The notes under the pieces: generated by a model
The model's input: the letters and a program-made list of their open reading frames with translations, nothing else
Database searches by the model: none
What the model was told of the DNA's origin: nothing
Assembly: GCA_010094045.1 (NCBI GenBank)
Contig: ML986582.1
Location: 186,001 to 250,000 of the forward strand
Source: Lojkania enalia
Taxonomy: Eukaryota > Ascomycota > Dothideomycetes > Pleosporales
Direction: 5' to 3'
Length of the DNA stretch: 64,000 nt
Translations under genes and position numbers: made by a program
In this document: positions 21,605 through 34,330 of the stretch, in pieces
How positions within the stretch are numbered: the first letter of the stretch is position 1
How the letters are laid out: every line of letters begins with the position of its first letter

Positions 21605-24600
21605 TCAATTTTAGGTTTTAATCCTAGAATCCACCCCATAGTTGGTCTTCACGTCAAATTTAAGAGGGCTGGAAGCCTCAAATTGCATCTCATGATAACA
21701 GTGTTCATTTGAGCTATCTGTTTCATCCATTATTCATTTGCTCTTTCTCTAGTCTTGAATATTCTGTCAAGTGCTGATGTCTCAATTTTGACATTTATGA
21801 AATAAAACCTGCTCGCGTTCTGAGACTCGAGGCATAATGATCATTTGTGAAAGATTTTGTAAGCCACGGGAGCATGGATTGGCAAATATGTTACGGAAGG
21901 CCAGCTCGAGAACATGCGAGCATCCAAGATTCTATTTCAGTGGGATGAGCCAGGCGAAAATTTAGAAGGTATGAATGTGGGTGATACGCTCCGGTAGAAT
22001 TCTTTTCCAGTCGATTCATTATGGTTTTGCTCAATGTAGGAAATTATCTTAGGGGACGATAGATTTTTGCAGACAGTGGCGCAGAGGCATTCAAGGAGAT
22101 CATTTTTAATTTTAGCTACCTTTGTATTGGATGAAATGTCCAATATCTTTATAAGTAGGCTAGAGTCAGGGCAACTCTTACGATATTTGTGGATATCCAT
22201 TCTTTGTTTTGATCAACATAAATCTGTTGACAGAAAGTTTATGTAGAATTAGAGCTCCGTCCATTCTTGAAGTGTGAATATAGCTCCATTTCCGAATAGT
22301 TCGTCAAATTTTAGAAGTCCTCAATCTATTCCGCAATACATGATGGACTTTCGCTCCGAGTTTTAGTGGTTTTATATCTGTAGTATTCCACCGAGACCCA
22401 GGGACGGAAAAGCACTGAGCCATGTCGGTTTATTTTCTATGCTTTTTATGCTCAGGGTTCTTGCTCATAACATTTTGGAAGTTCAAATTTTCGCACCGCC
22501 ATATCTGACGGCTATCTTGAGTTTTAATCCAGACATAGCGCAGGATCTGACATATTTAGGAACCTGGAGTAAAAGAGCTATCGATGTAGGAAAGCGCAGC
22601 TTTGGATCCTAACATATTCATCCTCGGCCCATAACTTTTAAACAATGAATATCTGGGTCGATTCGCACGAGAGGCCTCTATAGCAGCTTGGCCGATAATT
22701 CAATCAAGTCGCATCTTTTTGTAAACACTTCGTACTATCCCAGGAGCATAAAGTCAAGAGTGCAAACTTTTAGAACTATGGAAATGAATGGGTTCTCGAC
22801 GAGCCGTGGTCGCGAAAACTAGAAGTATCGAGGCTCGAAAACCGAAGCCGCTTGGCCATTCGTAATAACTAATTGAATTTATAGTGTTTCTAGACATGCT
22901 CTCAAGTCTAACGTGACTTTCAAATGCCAAATCCTTTTAGAAGTGTTATGGTATCTCGATAATAAAGGATTCTAGGATCTTTTGAGCCGCTTACGTGTTT
23001 TTATGTGAATGGAGTAAGCTCAAGATTGAAAATTCCAAGCCAGAGACTATGAAGTTACTGTATTGATTGGTTTAGTACGTTTCGGAGGTACAAAACTACC
23101 ATAGTCTTACAAGTCGATTTGCACCTTTCTATTATATGGAAATTCAGACCAGGCTCGGAAAATTTGTCCATTTATCAACTCATCTTAGATGCATCCCAGC
23201 GTGCATTTATATCTAGGGAAATATCAACTTTTCAAACTGCCATTTCCTAGAGCGCGGTCAACTTGTAGTGTCCAGCACCTCTCGTTTATGCACACATGGT
23301 TTAAAAAGATTTTAGTCCTCGGATGAGAAAACATGGGTTCTCTTTGCGTTCTCTTTCAGACGCCTATGGTGCATTTTTGGCCGCCTTAACGGAATGCTTA
23401 TGGTGAGGAATATCTTCAACCAGGAGACATAGGGTATTTATACCCCTGAAGAGCGTTAAACACGGTTGCGGAAATCAAGATCCCAAGCACAACGGCTATT
23501 TACGTAATGTCTTTTTCTTTCTGTGCTCCCATAGAAACTGTCCATTTAGAGCCCAATAACGATACACTCACCATATGCCTATTTTGCGTCCTCTTTTAGG
23601 ACTATTGGCTGAGTCTTCGACTTTTCTACTCTGCTCCACACATTAGGAGGAGTGCCTTTTCATTGACTGTTCTTACTTCTGAGATTTTAGTCCCGTCTCA
23701 TTCCTCAAATGCTTTTCATCGTTTTGACTGATCCCTACGCACCAAAAGCCATAACTAGACTTCTCTCCGAATTTTAGTGCATGAATTCAAGGCTTACCTC
23801 GCGCCACAAATATTGGATAGCATATTGCCGGATTTTAGAGAGGTTGCCAGTGGAAGTCTTCTAAGGGTTTACGACAAGGAATTGAATCTGAATCATACGA
23901 TTGAGGCCGGCGAATTTTTAGAGCTGATTAATGCGTGAGCATTCTACAAGTCATCTCCCGATTCTTGATTTATTTGTTCCCTGGTTTGCCGAAGGCGCCA
24001 CGGGAAACTATTGCGCCCATATATAAGTCCTCCTAGACAAGACTATGCCATGCGCTCTGTTTGCGTTTTAATCCCGAGATAAAAGCGTAGTGTAGTCGAG
24101 AGAAAAATGGCAAGATTTATAGAGCCTGCGGAAGAAGATAGGACGTGCCTCGGCATGCCTACTATGCACCACACCCGTAATTTTAGTCCTGATAAAGATT
24201 TTTGTCCCTAATCTCCATATTAACAATACGATGAGTTCTTAGATTCTCTTCCTAGTCATATAGAATGGTGGGTTATCTTATTTTAGTTACTTTGCTGTAC
24301 TAAGTGCCTGCATCAGGCCGGACATGGGTTAGCCTCATCTATGATTTTAGAGTATCCGGTGATTGAAAAACATGTAATATTTTATTATATCAAATCTCGG
24401 CACCACGCCAGACCGGACACATATTTAACAAGCCAAACCTTTTAGTCTTTGGCGACTGTCAAATATCTGATCAACATCTCTAAGATTTTTATTTCGGAAC
24501 GCATGGGTTCTGCAGAATTTGGATTTTAGTCCCGGATAGAATATATGAAACCATTCATATTCTTTTCGTCCCAAGGTCTATAACGGGGTCGGGTTGTGTG

Positions 24601-25750
24601 TTTTATTCCGGAACACATAGATCCAGAGACCCACGTATTTTAGTGCTGGGCAGCACTAGGGGCCAAGCTTGCCGTTTGTATTCTTCGAGGGTATTGTTGA
24701 GTTGGACGTTATGATTTAATAGACCAGGGAGCTCAGGGCCCTTCATTCCGGGACAAACTTTTTTAGTCGATCCCATGCTTGATCTTGACCTGTAATTTTA
24801 GTACTTAAATGAAGACTGTTCTTGTAGAGAGAAATCCAGGGCCCAGAACGGTGTTCATATGCGACAGAGCGAGGTATTCAGAACATTGCTTTCAGTCGAC
24901 CACCTTCGACCATTCGGTCCATCATTTTAGTACTCAAACGAAAACCATTTTTCTAGAGAGAAGTCTAAAACCTACAACAGTGTTTATATGCGATAAAGCA
25001 AGAACCCGAGGACATCACTTCTGATAAAGGCTAGTTTTTAGTCGATCCCATCGCATGATCATAAATGTCTATTTAGTACTAGAACTATCTCTAGTCTTGC
25101 AAAGAAAATCCCAGGACCAAGGCGCTGTTTACGTGGGTATTTATGTACACACCAGGTGCGCAGAGAGCAATCCACTTCGACATCATTCAACGGGGACTAG
25201 AATCTTGGATTCTGGGACGAGTTCAGTTGCTATCCTCTCATGCTTTTGTTTGTCTTTGAATTTTAGACGTTCAAACAGATCCACCAAGCCATTTATCAAG
25301 CTGAACCCCAATTTTAGTTGTAGGAGGAGATACAGCGTTAAGTAGGGTCTTTTAGAACAAGAGCATAAAAAAGGATATACTGATTTTAGACCCCGTAGCA
25401 GATTACAGCGGAATGCTCTCATTTATTTCGATTTCTGTGAATTTTTAAGAGATCCAAGCAGAATTTCTAGGCTATGGGTAATATTTTTAGCATATTTAAG
25501 AGTGGGGGCATTGTAGCGTTATGCAATATCTTTTAGCACAAGAGAACATTAAATTCTTGTTTCCATACTTTGGGAAACAGAGCATTGAGCCCATTTTGGA
25601 CATTTTTAGGTCGAAATATTATACTCTTGCTCTAGTGATTTTAAAAGACAAGAATATGCGCAGTGACTCGACGCCGTTTTCGTGAATGCGATAGGGGTTG
25701 TCCTGGTATTAGTTTATCAGTTTTAGTTTTTAGCCAAGGGATTTATGGGA
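21605..25750 (+). repeat. Degenerate strand-biased array with GATTTTAGTCC-like core
   Basis: By eye about 30-35 TTTTAG or near copies lie on the plus strand, for example at 23305, 23684, 24180, 24521, 24637, 24761, 24796, 24925, 25036 and 25313, often flanked as GATTTTAGTCC or AATTTTAGTCC. Variants TTTTAATCC occur near 21615, 22523 and 24065. The minus-strand equivalent is rare here. Spacing is irregular (about 30-190 bases, often 80-130). A hexamer this AT-rich is expected only a few times in 4 kb, so a decayed tandem or dispersed repeat is the best explanation. Confidence 0.6.
24761..25200 (+). repeat. Best-preserved tandem units inside the TTTTAG array
   Basis: Units begin with TTTAGTAC at 24796, 24925 and 25072 (129 and about 146 bases apart). 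Within them a block near TGTTCATATGCGACAGAGCG is matched by TGTTTATATGCGATAAAGC in the next unit. A separate leader, TTTTTAGTCGATCCCAT followed by TGATC, occurs at 24760 and again at 25035, so a higher-order period of about 275 bases is visible. Translation of the first two units gives the repeated peptide VFICD[RK]AR. Confidence 0.65.
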
Positions 25751-26051
25751 CTAAGAGTATGGATGGACTAGGGAGGAAAGTATGTTTATATAGATAGACA
25801 GGAGCGGTGAGTAGAGCCGCAGCTAAGAACCCAGCATCAAAGTCATGATATTATTCAATATACGTAAATAACCAGTCCGTCGGAAGTGATCCTACCGTTA
25901 CGCCTCGCATCACATATCACGCAAACCTCCCCTTAACAATGCACCGCCGAACCATCAATCTGTAAATGTTATTGCCGCCAATGCTCTCGCCAGATGCAAC
26001 CCAGTCTTGCTAATGCGTGAAAAAGCCTCACCACATACTAGGAAAGGGTTA

Positions 26052-27856
26052 TTAATCCTCGACCGCCTCATCATGCACGCCATCTGCATGAATCTCTCCT
26101 CTTAGCACGTCTTTCAAGCCGCTCTCAACCTCAATATGCCCCACATGCTCCCTTGGAACCCAGAACAGCTGCACAACGCCTAGGAATGCAACACCCGCAC
26201 AACTGAAAAATGCCGCAGCGCTTCCACCGAATGAATAGATGATGCCAACAAGCGGAGGACCCACCGTCCTCGCTAAACAACAAGCCGACATAGCAAGACC
26301 ATTTACGCGTCCGAGGACGAGTGGTGATGGCGTCGCATTTTTCATTAGTATTAGTGCGCATGGAAAGCTGATGATGCCGTAGAATGCTTGAAGGATGAAA
26401 GACAGGTAGATACCGGCCGAAACGAGATTATCTGGCAATGCAGATACGAAGGGTACAATGAAATAGCAAGTCGGATAGAGGACAATCATGGAGACGAATG
26501 ACCGCCAGACTCCAATCTTCTCCACGAATGGTGGAAAGATGACGGCCTGGACGAATAGCGTGATGAAGCCGTTGACGGCTAGGAATGTGCCGACGTCGTG
26601 GAGCGTCAGCCCGAGACCGCCCTTGAAGTCAAGGCCAGAAGCGTACGGGTCGTCGAGCATGAAGACAGGCATTGCTGTTACAAATGCCATTTGGTGGTAG
26701 GCCACTATGACGAGCGCAACTACTATCATGACAATGGTGAAGTTGAAGACCTTTCCCTGGTACGCCGATGTTGCGTTTCGACTGAGGGGCGGTCGGGTCG
26801 GATGGACACTTAGTCGACGATTTGACTGTTGATCTTTGGGGATATGAATAGCATGCATAGTCCCGAATGACTCACGGCGAATGTCGAACCGCTGATCCAT
26901 CGGCATCGGCAAGCCTTCTTCTAGGAAAGACGGCCGTTTGCCTTGTTTGCGGAGACTTTCTATTACGGTGATTGAAGGTCGTGAGGTGCGCGACATGGAT
27001 CGACGGGTTCGATCCCGGGCCGTAAGAAGTGGCGCTCTCTCGTCAATCGACTCATCATCCACGGCTGTATCTTCCTCTTCCTGGAAAGCTGGGTTAGTTT
27101 CTTTGAGAAATAGAATGCCCTGAATTATTGCTATGACAATCGAACCAGCGGCGACCAAGTTTGGAAGGAGATACGGGAACGTTCCGAAAATGCCATCCTG
27201 GGAGAATGTTGAAGGATAAAAATGGGCCGGCTGGGCGAGAAAGCCGCCCATGGCTGATCCAATGATGCCTCCAAGAGTCCACACGAAAGGCTGCGTTGCG
27301 TATGCTTTGGCTATATCATACAGTCAGTCACTAATTGGCTACCTAGGTAGGCAACCGTCAGTCAGTTGTGATAACGTGACTTACGTTCATGTGCTGGATT
27401 CTTAACCATTTCCTGAACCATGGTCTGCATGATGGCGACATTGCCGTTCAACGCGCCGCCCACAAACCTAGCCAACAGCGCGATCCAATAGTTCTTCGCT
27501 AGCCCAAAGATGAGGCTGGACAGTGCGACGCCACCAAGGCCGATCAGCGCCACCGGCTTCCTGCCGTAGACGTCGGAAATGGCGCCCCAACCGAGCGCCG
27601 TGATTGCCTCAGCAACGGCATAGGCAGAAACTAGGAGCCCAGAATAGAACGAAGCGTCTTTCTCATCGATCCCAAGATCCTTGACCATCACATACGAATA
27701 TGCGAGGATGGAGTTGAACGCTATGGGCTCGGAGAATCGGCATATTCCTGGCCGAGCATTAGCATGTGCGCCTGTGGATAGAGGGATAGAGTAAAAATTA
27801 CCGACAATGATGAGCTGTCTGGTGGGAAACGGCTCGTCCTTGGGGTCTCGAGGCAT
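26052..27856 (-). CDS. Major facilitator superfamily transporter (DHA1-type)
   Basis: Exons 27856-27802, 27747-27385 and 27310-26052, with 54 and 74 nt introns, give 558 aa. The start MPRDPKDEPFPTRQL and the rebuilt GICRFSEPIAFNSILAYSY at TM1 are typical of fungal DHA1/TetA-like and ZIF-like drug:H+ antiporters. The loop 2-3 signature reads GAISDVYGRKPVALIG, and FVWTLGGIIGSAMGG marks TM5. Twelve membrane segments can be followed, with a long central cytosolic loop (about residues 225-310) rich in Ser, Arg and Glu. Likely a plasma- or vacuolar-membrane exporter; the substrate is unknown. Unsplit reading upstream continues only from a TTG, so the ATG at 27856 was chosen. Confidence 0.9.
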
Positions 27857-30303
27857 GATACTGAGGAGCTCGGGGTGGATGCGGCGCAGGACATTGGCAG
27901 GATTAAAGGTTTTGATAAGTGATGGCAAGCAGCTCCAGCTAGTTTCGTAAGCGATACTGCTAAAGCTGAGAGGGCGGATTCGATTGACAGCGGGGGCTCC
28001 TGCACCCCGCACTAGCCTCAAATTTCCTTGTGCCTACTCACTGCTCGCTCGCCGTGTATGTGTATACACACGTCCCCCCATCCCACACATCGCTCCTTCT
28101 GCCTGCTTACCTCCCTCCCTTGCGGTGCCGCACCCTGCCGTGCACCAGAAAATTGGCCGCTATCTGGAATATCCTGCGAGAAGGAACAGCGGTGTGCCGA
28201 GGCGCGAATCATCGTGCCGGAATGGCTGGCCGGGATCCGGAGATACTGCGTGCTGGGCGTGAAGAGAGCGGCACTAGCAGAATGCGGCATTGATGGAATA
28301 TACTTGTGCGACCTCAACTGATCGTTATCAACTTGTCCTAGTGATGATCATCAGCAAATAGTAAGGAGTGGCTCCCTCACTTCTACTGCCTCTCCGTTCG
28401 TATCAGCACCCAGTCGATTGATTCTTCTTCTCACCGGGCGTTCGCGCATGCGTCGAGTCCTCCAATATTTTATTCCAATCCAATTGCTTGAATTGCAGCA
28501 AAGGAACTTTTAGTGCTGCCAGCGTTACAGTGCCGTAATGCATTCTTGTTCCCGCTCTGAAAGCAAGGACATGTTCACGTCTTCGACAGATCTTTAGAGT
28601 CACATCTGGCTTCATGTAGCCCTCTTAGCATCATGCCAGCCGTTTGCGTGCAGAAAAGAAGCGTGAAAGCAGCCGAAGCAAGCTTCTTTTATATTTGTCC
28701 TGATCTCCGGACGGTGAGTGACCGAGAGCAGGCCATTTGCGGTACTGATCTGCACGCGACTCAATTGTTGAGCGGCCCGCACCGATAAATGTTGAGGATG
28801 ATCATCGTTGTCAGGAACCTTGAACCCCGTTTCTCGATTCTTTCGGCTCCCTCATCTTACCGTCTTTCCACGAACACTTCTGTCATAAATGGTGATTTCA
28901 TGGTAGCCGGCAAGCCGCAAACATACTTCCACCAGTCTTCCCATTTGAGCAGCCCCATTGAGCAGCGTTCCTAACCATATTCAAGGAACGTGCCTGCACC
29001 ATAAAACACCAGTGACTAGTATTTTATTGGGGCTGAGAGCCACATTATGCAATTCCAACCCTTATTTTAGGAGATAAGAAATCACGTGGGAGCCTGTATG
29101 CCTTTCGCTACCCCAGTCTCAGTAGTACATAACATGCTTGATATTCCCTTCGATTTTAAAAAGAACATGTCAAAATCCCCTTTCGCTTTTTAGACAATCG
29201 AGACAACTCGATAGGATTATAAGTGGAGATTGAGATTGAGGAGCGCAGAACAGCGCCCACATACCCATTCGTCTCTGAACCCAGACTTCAGACGACGCAT
29301 GACCCAATTCTCCGCAACCATCACCCCTTCTGTAGACCACTTCTACCCACTAACACTCCACCAAACTACCCCATCCTGCGCGACGCACAACTAGAGCCAA
29401 AAAAAAAAAAAAAAACCCCTCTTACCTATTAAGTCCCACTCCAGTCATCCATTTTCATACACTAAATACGGCCCGAACCTCTATGTAAAGCACCCAGAGT
29501 CCCTATGAAACTCATTTGCCCTACACCTCGGGCAAATCCCCGGATGTGTATTGTGGTGAACTGTCTTCAGGCAATTCAGGCGTGGGTTTGCGCAGGGCTG
29601 GTGGACGAATTGCTGTGAAAGGCAGTTGCACTGCTCCCACTTCATATAGTGGTCTATGCATATTGTATGATCAGAGGGTCTATATAGGTGGGGGGCCAAG
29701 TGTAAGATGTAATAAACAATATGACACGAAGGAAAGTGTTGGAGGAAATAGTTGATACTTGGCGATGGTAAATACAATAGTTGTTAGATTGCCTGAGTCA
29801 AAGATATTTGCTTGTACTGTAGAAATTGGAGTCGCGAGATCATCATTTATATACTCGGAGTAGCGATAATTCACTAGATAGGTATTCCCGCAGATTTAGT
29901 CTTGTGTTTTTTCCATGAAGTGTCTATTATGCTCTTTAATACTATATGAAGCATGTTGGCTAGCATATTTCATTTGTCTGAACGTGTCCCCAAGTAATAT
30001 GCTAGTTGGGGATGGTGGCGACGTGTGAAATGATCGTGGCAAATGGATCAACGACAACTATTCTATGGAAGGATAGAGAGAGTAGTGATGTATAAATTGA
30101 ATAAATGTGCCAGATACGAAATTATGTGCTAATAACCCGAACGCTCCATTCTCTATTCGAAAATCCTAAACAATTCAGACGCCCAACGCATCGTTAGTCT
30201 CAGCAGAAGCCAGGGTATATCCAATCTACTAAGTCTAGTTCCCAAGTCCATTGCGCCAAACATGAATATCAATAACCGAAAGACCAGTGCCCATGTGTAT
30301 TTT
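27857..30303. other. Gene-poor interval
   Basis: About 2.4 kb. GC-richer just upstream of the MFS start (overlapping antisense ORFs at 28.0-28.3 kb look like promoter/5' UTR composition). A run of 17 A lies at 29399-29415. One small Cys-rich minus-strand ORF is listed separately. Confidence 0.5.
29481..29645 (-). CDS. Possible small Cys-rich ORF or last exon
   Basis: From the ATG at 29645 the ORF encodes 54 aa with C-x-C, two single Cys and a GICPRC pair near the end, a layout reminiscent of small fungal zinc-binding proteins. A plausible acceptor (GCATAG) just upstream suggests it could instead be a terminal exon, but no convincing first exon was found. Product unknown. Confidence 0.3.
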   Translation of the reverse strand: MKWEQCNCLSQQFVHQPCANPRLNCLKTVHHNTHPGICPRCRANEFHRDSGCFT

Positions 30304-31562
30304 TTAAACTGCATGCCATCCTCTTTGACCCTGCGCCGACTCATTCTCCGCATCTTTCCAACTCCCAGAGCTGTCTTCCATATATGCTAACTCAGCCATG
30401 TCTTCCCTCGACATAGCCTCACTCTCAACATGCAGCTCGGTCGTCTTGACAATACCGCCCTGAGGCAATGGCGGTACATCCAGGCCCTCCAGCCTTGGCG
30501 AGACCGTCTCCTCGCTTCGATCATTACTTCTGTCTACCGAAACGCCAGCACCAACGGCATTGGTCACAGTATGCAACTTCGTCATTTGATGCGAGTCCTG
30601 CGGGTCAAAGTGCTGATAGCTACGGGTAGCATGTTTAATTGGGGATAGGAGGCCTATGCGATGCAAAATGCGCTCGAGTGGCGACTTGAGAGTTGGGATA
30701 CAAGCTGCAATGATACCCGACTGTTCTTCGAGGATCGACCATAGCGTTAGGTCCATAGCATCCCAAAGCGAGTCCCCTGTAACGCCGTAGTCCTTAACCA
30801 GGGTTGTTTTGACAATGCTGGCTGCGGCCGCAAATATACCGAGGCCCATAAGGCAGGAGAGGAAAACCTTCTCGCGCAAAGGACGCTGCATTTTGCGGAT
30901 AAAAGTGATTGGAATTAAGGCGAACATTAGATCGGTAATAATGGCGATTGCGGAATTGACATAAATGCTGACGAAAGCAGATTGAGGTGGCGTACAAACA
31001 GCATTGGGATGGTTCTTCGGATCCCAGATACCGGCTAAGGGAACACATTGAACGAGCTGAAAGACCACGCTAGCGATGCAGGATGCAATTTGAATGGCAA
31101 TCATACTCCAAAGGAATATGAGCCAAGACTTTGTCCTTTTGAAACGGAGAAGCATGAATGCGATGCTGATTTTGATGAACATCATCGATACAGCCCATGG
31201 TACTGTTGACGCAAAGAGAAGGTGCTGAGCTGGCACTTGTAGGTCCCCGGGGATGTAATAATTATGACGGCCGGCTCCAAACTGGGTAGAGGCAAGAAAG
31301 AGCGACCATTCTATTATTGCGAGAAGCTAATGTGTCAAGGTTAGCAAGCTTTTATAAAGTAAGAACTCTGTATACGAAAGAAAAGATGTCATACCAGAGC
31401 GATCGTAATAGTATAGTCATCCCACCAGAGCTTTCGATAGCTGATACGCGTGTACAATCGGCCTCCAAAAAGAGCCAAGGTAATGATGTAGAGTGCACCA
31501 GTGATACCAAGCACTCTAGGAGCGCCGCTCACGTCCGGACCTGGTGGTGAAGCGTCCGACAT
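30304..31562 (-). CDS. Pth11-like integral membrane receptor (fungal rhodopsin-domain family)
   Basis: Exons 31562-31395 and 31326-30304 with a 68 nt intron (GTATGA, branch GCTAAC, ATTAG) give 396 aa. Seven hydrophobic segments are seen. Family landmarks are RLYTRISYRKLWWDDYTI after TM1, FIKISIAFMLLRF in TM3, QCVPLAGIWDP in the extracellular loop with a conserved Cys, ALIPITFIRKMQRPLREKV after TM5, and LTLWSILEEQSGIIAACIPTL near TM7. The last ~110 residues form a cytosolic Ser/Glu-rich tail. These proteins resemble the Magnaporthe Pth11 receptor but lack its CFEM domain here. A plasma-membrane sensor role is inference from the family. Confidence 0.88.
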
Positions 31563-33607
31563 AGCAAGTTAAGAGGCAACATATGATGATTATACGAGAG
31601 TTGATGGATGATAGAAGAGTAGAAGAAGTCGAGGTAGATTCGAAACGCCGAAAGATAGGCAGGTACAAGTTACCGCAATATTAAAAGTCGCCACTGCTAG
31701 AGTTTCAGTCGCCCATATCAGTTACGGCTGATTTAGTTGCCTACCCTTGCTACTCACCTACTTAGTCTTGCCAGTTTAATGGCATGATTATCGTCTAAAC
31801 ACCAGGTGTTCGATTGCCTCCCAAGCTCAAAATAGGCAGATGGAGAAACTTTGAGCTCATCGGGAGGTGATTGGACAGTGCCGGGATGCATCCCATTTCT
31901 TGGGGCCAGTCGGCCCACCATTATGCCCGGGCTCTATACTCCTCCTAAAGTGTTCATCTGATACTCGGCAGTAGTTCCCGCCGTGCACGGTGGTTTAGCC
32001 TAATAGGTCCCGTCAGCTGAGGACGCTGATTGGTGAAACCGAAATCAGGCGATCTGTGACAAGGTTTGCACGGCCCTTGAGTGTAACGGATCTTCAGGTC
32101 TTCACACCCACCTGAAGCGTGGGGTTATGGTATAAGAGGAGGATGTTAATCAAAGCCAATAGCCGTATGCAATGATACACCTCTTCATCCAATTCTCTGC
32201 AGCCCTTGTCATGCACAATGGTATCAATAAACTCCGCAAACTCATACCCTGTTTGCTTGCTAAAACAAGCGGTTCCACTCCTTGATAATTGCTCCGTGGT
32301 ATGGGCAGACCGAGTACTTTATAAGAGCATATACTTCGGGCTTTGTGTTGGAGTGATACTTCAGGAGCTGAACGAGAAGATTAGCTGTGACTTTCTGTGT
32401 TAGGCCGGATTCGTTCCAAAAGATTGAACCAAACCGGCTTGCATCTAGCATATAACAAAGATTCAGGAGGTGGCGATATTGGAGGCTGATGGAGTTGTAT
32501 TATGTTCGCATCATATGATCATTGGAAACCTAATCAGCGAGTTCAATGCGTCAAATGATGTTCTATAGTGCTGTTATCTATTTGCGCCGAGAATAGGAGC
32601 CACGTGGTAGACAGCGAAAGAGCGATGCACGCCTATGTCTCCCAATGTCTCCCACTGCGATTGGCGAGAAACAAGCTTTCGGAAAAGATGTCCACGAGGT
32701 TATACTATCATAGAGGGGTCTCCAGATGTGATGGACGCGCAGTTCTTGGTTCAAGGTGTAATAGGCTAATGTCGAAGTTCAGAGATCGATCGGAAGGTGC
32801 GCCGAGTACGAGGGCATTGATTCTAGCCGACTGACGAGACGTGTTTCGACAAAAATGTATTGGCGTACTTCGTTGTGTGATAGGGCTGAGCAATATTACC
32901 TGGAAATATTGGTAGACATCCAAAGAGGGCAAGTTGCATACTTCGACGTGAACGTATCAGAGAACTTGACTTATCAGTGAACTGGAGGCTCGCAAAAGCT
33001 ACAAGCAATGTAATAAGAAAGCCATGAACAGATCCTTGGAACTTTATGCACCGGGCTTCTAGAACAGCAGAAGCCTAGCGTGAATAATAGTTAGTTTCTG
33101 GCAGCTCCAAAAATATGCACCCTCTGCTTGAGGTTCGAGTTCCTTGAAGTAAGATCAAGACATTTTCCGCGGTATGGATTGCTTGAGAGCCTCGGACAAA
33201 ATAAAGCTAGTCATATGAGCGAGGCTGTTCAGGAAGACTCGGATGTAGCATGATTCGGAGACCGCGGATGTCGGAATGTGGTTCGGAGGCAAGCCTGCCT
33301 TGACACCCTTCGTTGGAGATAGTAAAAGCAACCAAGATTCAAAAGAGTATGCAGCTCAAAATAGATTCGATATGCGATCATCACAGTATGAAGTAGTCAT
33401 GGAAAGACTGTGAAGAAGAACGAAAGAAACGAAAGCATCTCCGCGTCACTGCCCAACGGTCGGCGCTGGCACTAGTCGCATTCACAAATTCGCCGAGCAA
33501 AAGCCGCTCAGACCACTTTCCAACATTTTGGTCAATTACTTCGCCGACTACATAATCTTCTATTAAAACCCAATTGAAACCATAAACCTTTATCACACAA
33601 CTTCAAA
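31563..33607. other. Gene-free interval
   Basis: About 2 kb, AT-rich, with several short ORFs on both strands (for example 32260-32451, minus) that show no motif or splice partner. Nothing else was seen. Confidence 0.5.
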
Positions 33608-34330
33608 ATGAACACAGTAAGTATCCGCTAGCATTTTTCCAAACTCCTCCCATCCTAACAAGCTCCAGATAAAATCAGTATAGTACGTCATCCACAAGGC
33701 TCCCCCCCCCCCAAATGCTATTTAAGCCATACCGTTCCCTTTCGCCCGTCTACACTCCTCTATACACGACAATAATCCATCAGAGACTCTCGTTACCCAA
33801 TAGCTCTCTCCGAACGCCTAGCCGTTGTAGACCCGCCAACACCGATTCACACCTCTGCGCCTTTAGCACACATCTATAGCTAACAACCCAATAGCTACGG
33901 CTGGGGCACTCTAATACTCGCCGGCGGCGGTGCCTACTACTTCGCAAAGAAACAAATAAATGCCGACCGCGCTGCAAAAGCCGAAGCCGATTTCCGCAAA
34001 CGCCAGCGCCAGTACGAACTCGAAGCCACTCTCCGCATGCAAGGCGCCTCTCCACCCTCCAACACGGGAATCCCCAGCTCCACCACCGCGGCACAGAAGT
34101 CCGTATCGAGTGTATTGGGAGGAAGTTTCCAGGAGACAAGCAGGAGAGAGAGGGAGGATAAGGATTGGGGGAATCAGACCGATGAAGCGAGCAATCCGAG
34201 TCGAGAAGCGAGTACAGATCCAGCGCCAACGAGACATGCGCCTGAGAACGATAGTCAAAAGGCCAGGGAGAAGAGTAAATACGAGGCTAGTGATGTGTTT
34301 CGGTCTAGGAAGGGGGACCGGTTTAGCTAG
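33608..34330 (+). CDS. DUF4748-type small fungal protein
   Basis: Exons 33608-33616 (9 nt), 33669-33682 (14 nt) and 33895-34330 give 152 aa. The core YYGWGTLILAGGGAYYFAKK, then INADRAAKAEADFRKRQRQ, matches the DUF4748 layout: one N-terminal membrane helix followed by a basic amphipathic helix. The rest is disordered and ends in EASDVFRSRKGDRFS. The micro-exon is supported by donor GTACGT and by phase, because direct joining of exon 1 to exon 3 would be out of frame. The second intron (212 nt) contains a C homopolymer near 33700. Possibly a mitochondrial membrane protein; function unknown. Convergent with POM34. Confidence 0.75.

Larger units (their letters stand above)
21387..26051. other. 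4.6 kb gene-free block dominated by a degenerate repeat array
   Basis: No supported gene on either strand. Short ORFs inside are by-products of repeats. From about 21.6 to 25.75 kb the plus strand is studded with TTTTAG cores (listed separately). The last 300 bases precede the 3' end of the MFS gene. Confidence 0.7.

Noticed and set aside
28022..28321. Overlapping ORFs on both strands upstream of the MFS gene
   Set aside because: Several frames are open together in a GC-rich promoter-like stretch; no frame has a recognisable sequence or splice links.
32260..32451. 63-codon minus-strand ORF with protein-like look
   Set aside because: No recognised family and no open continuation through plausible introns.
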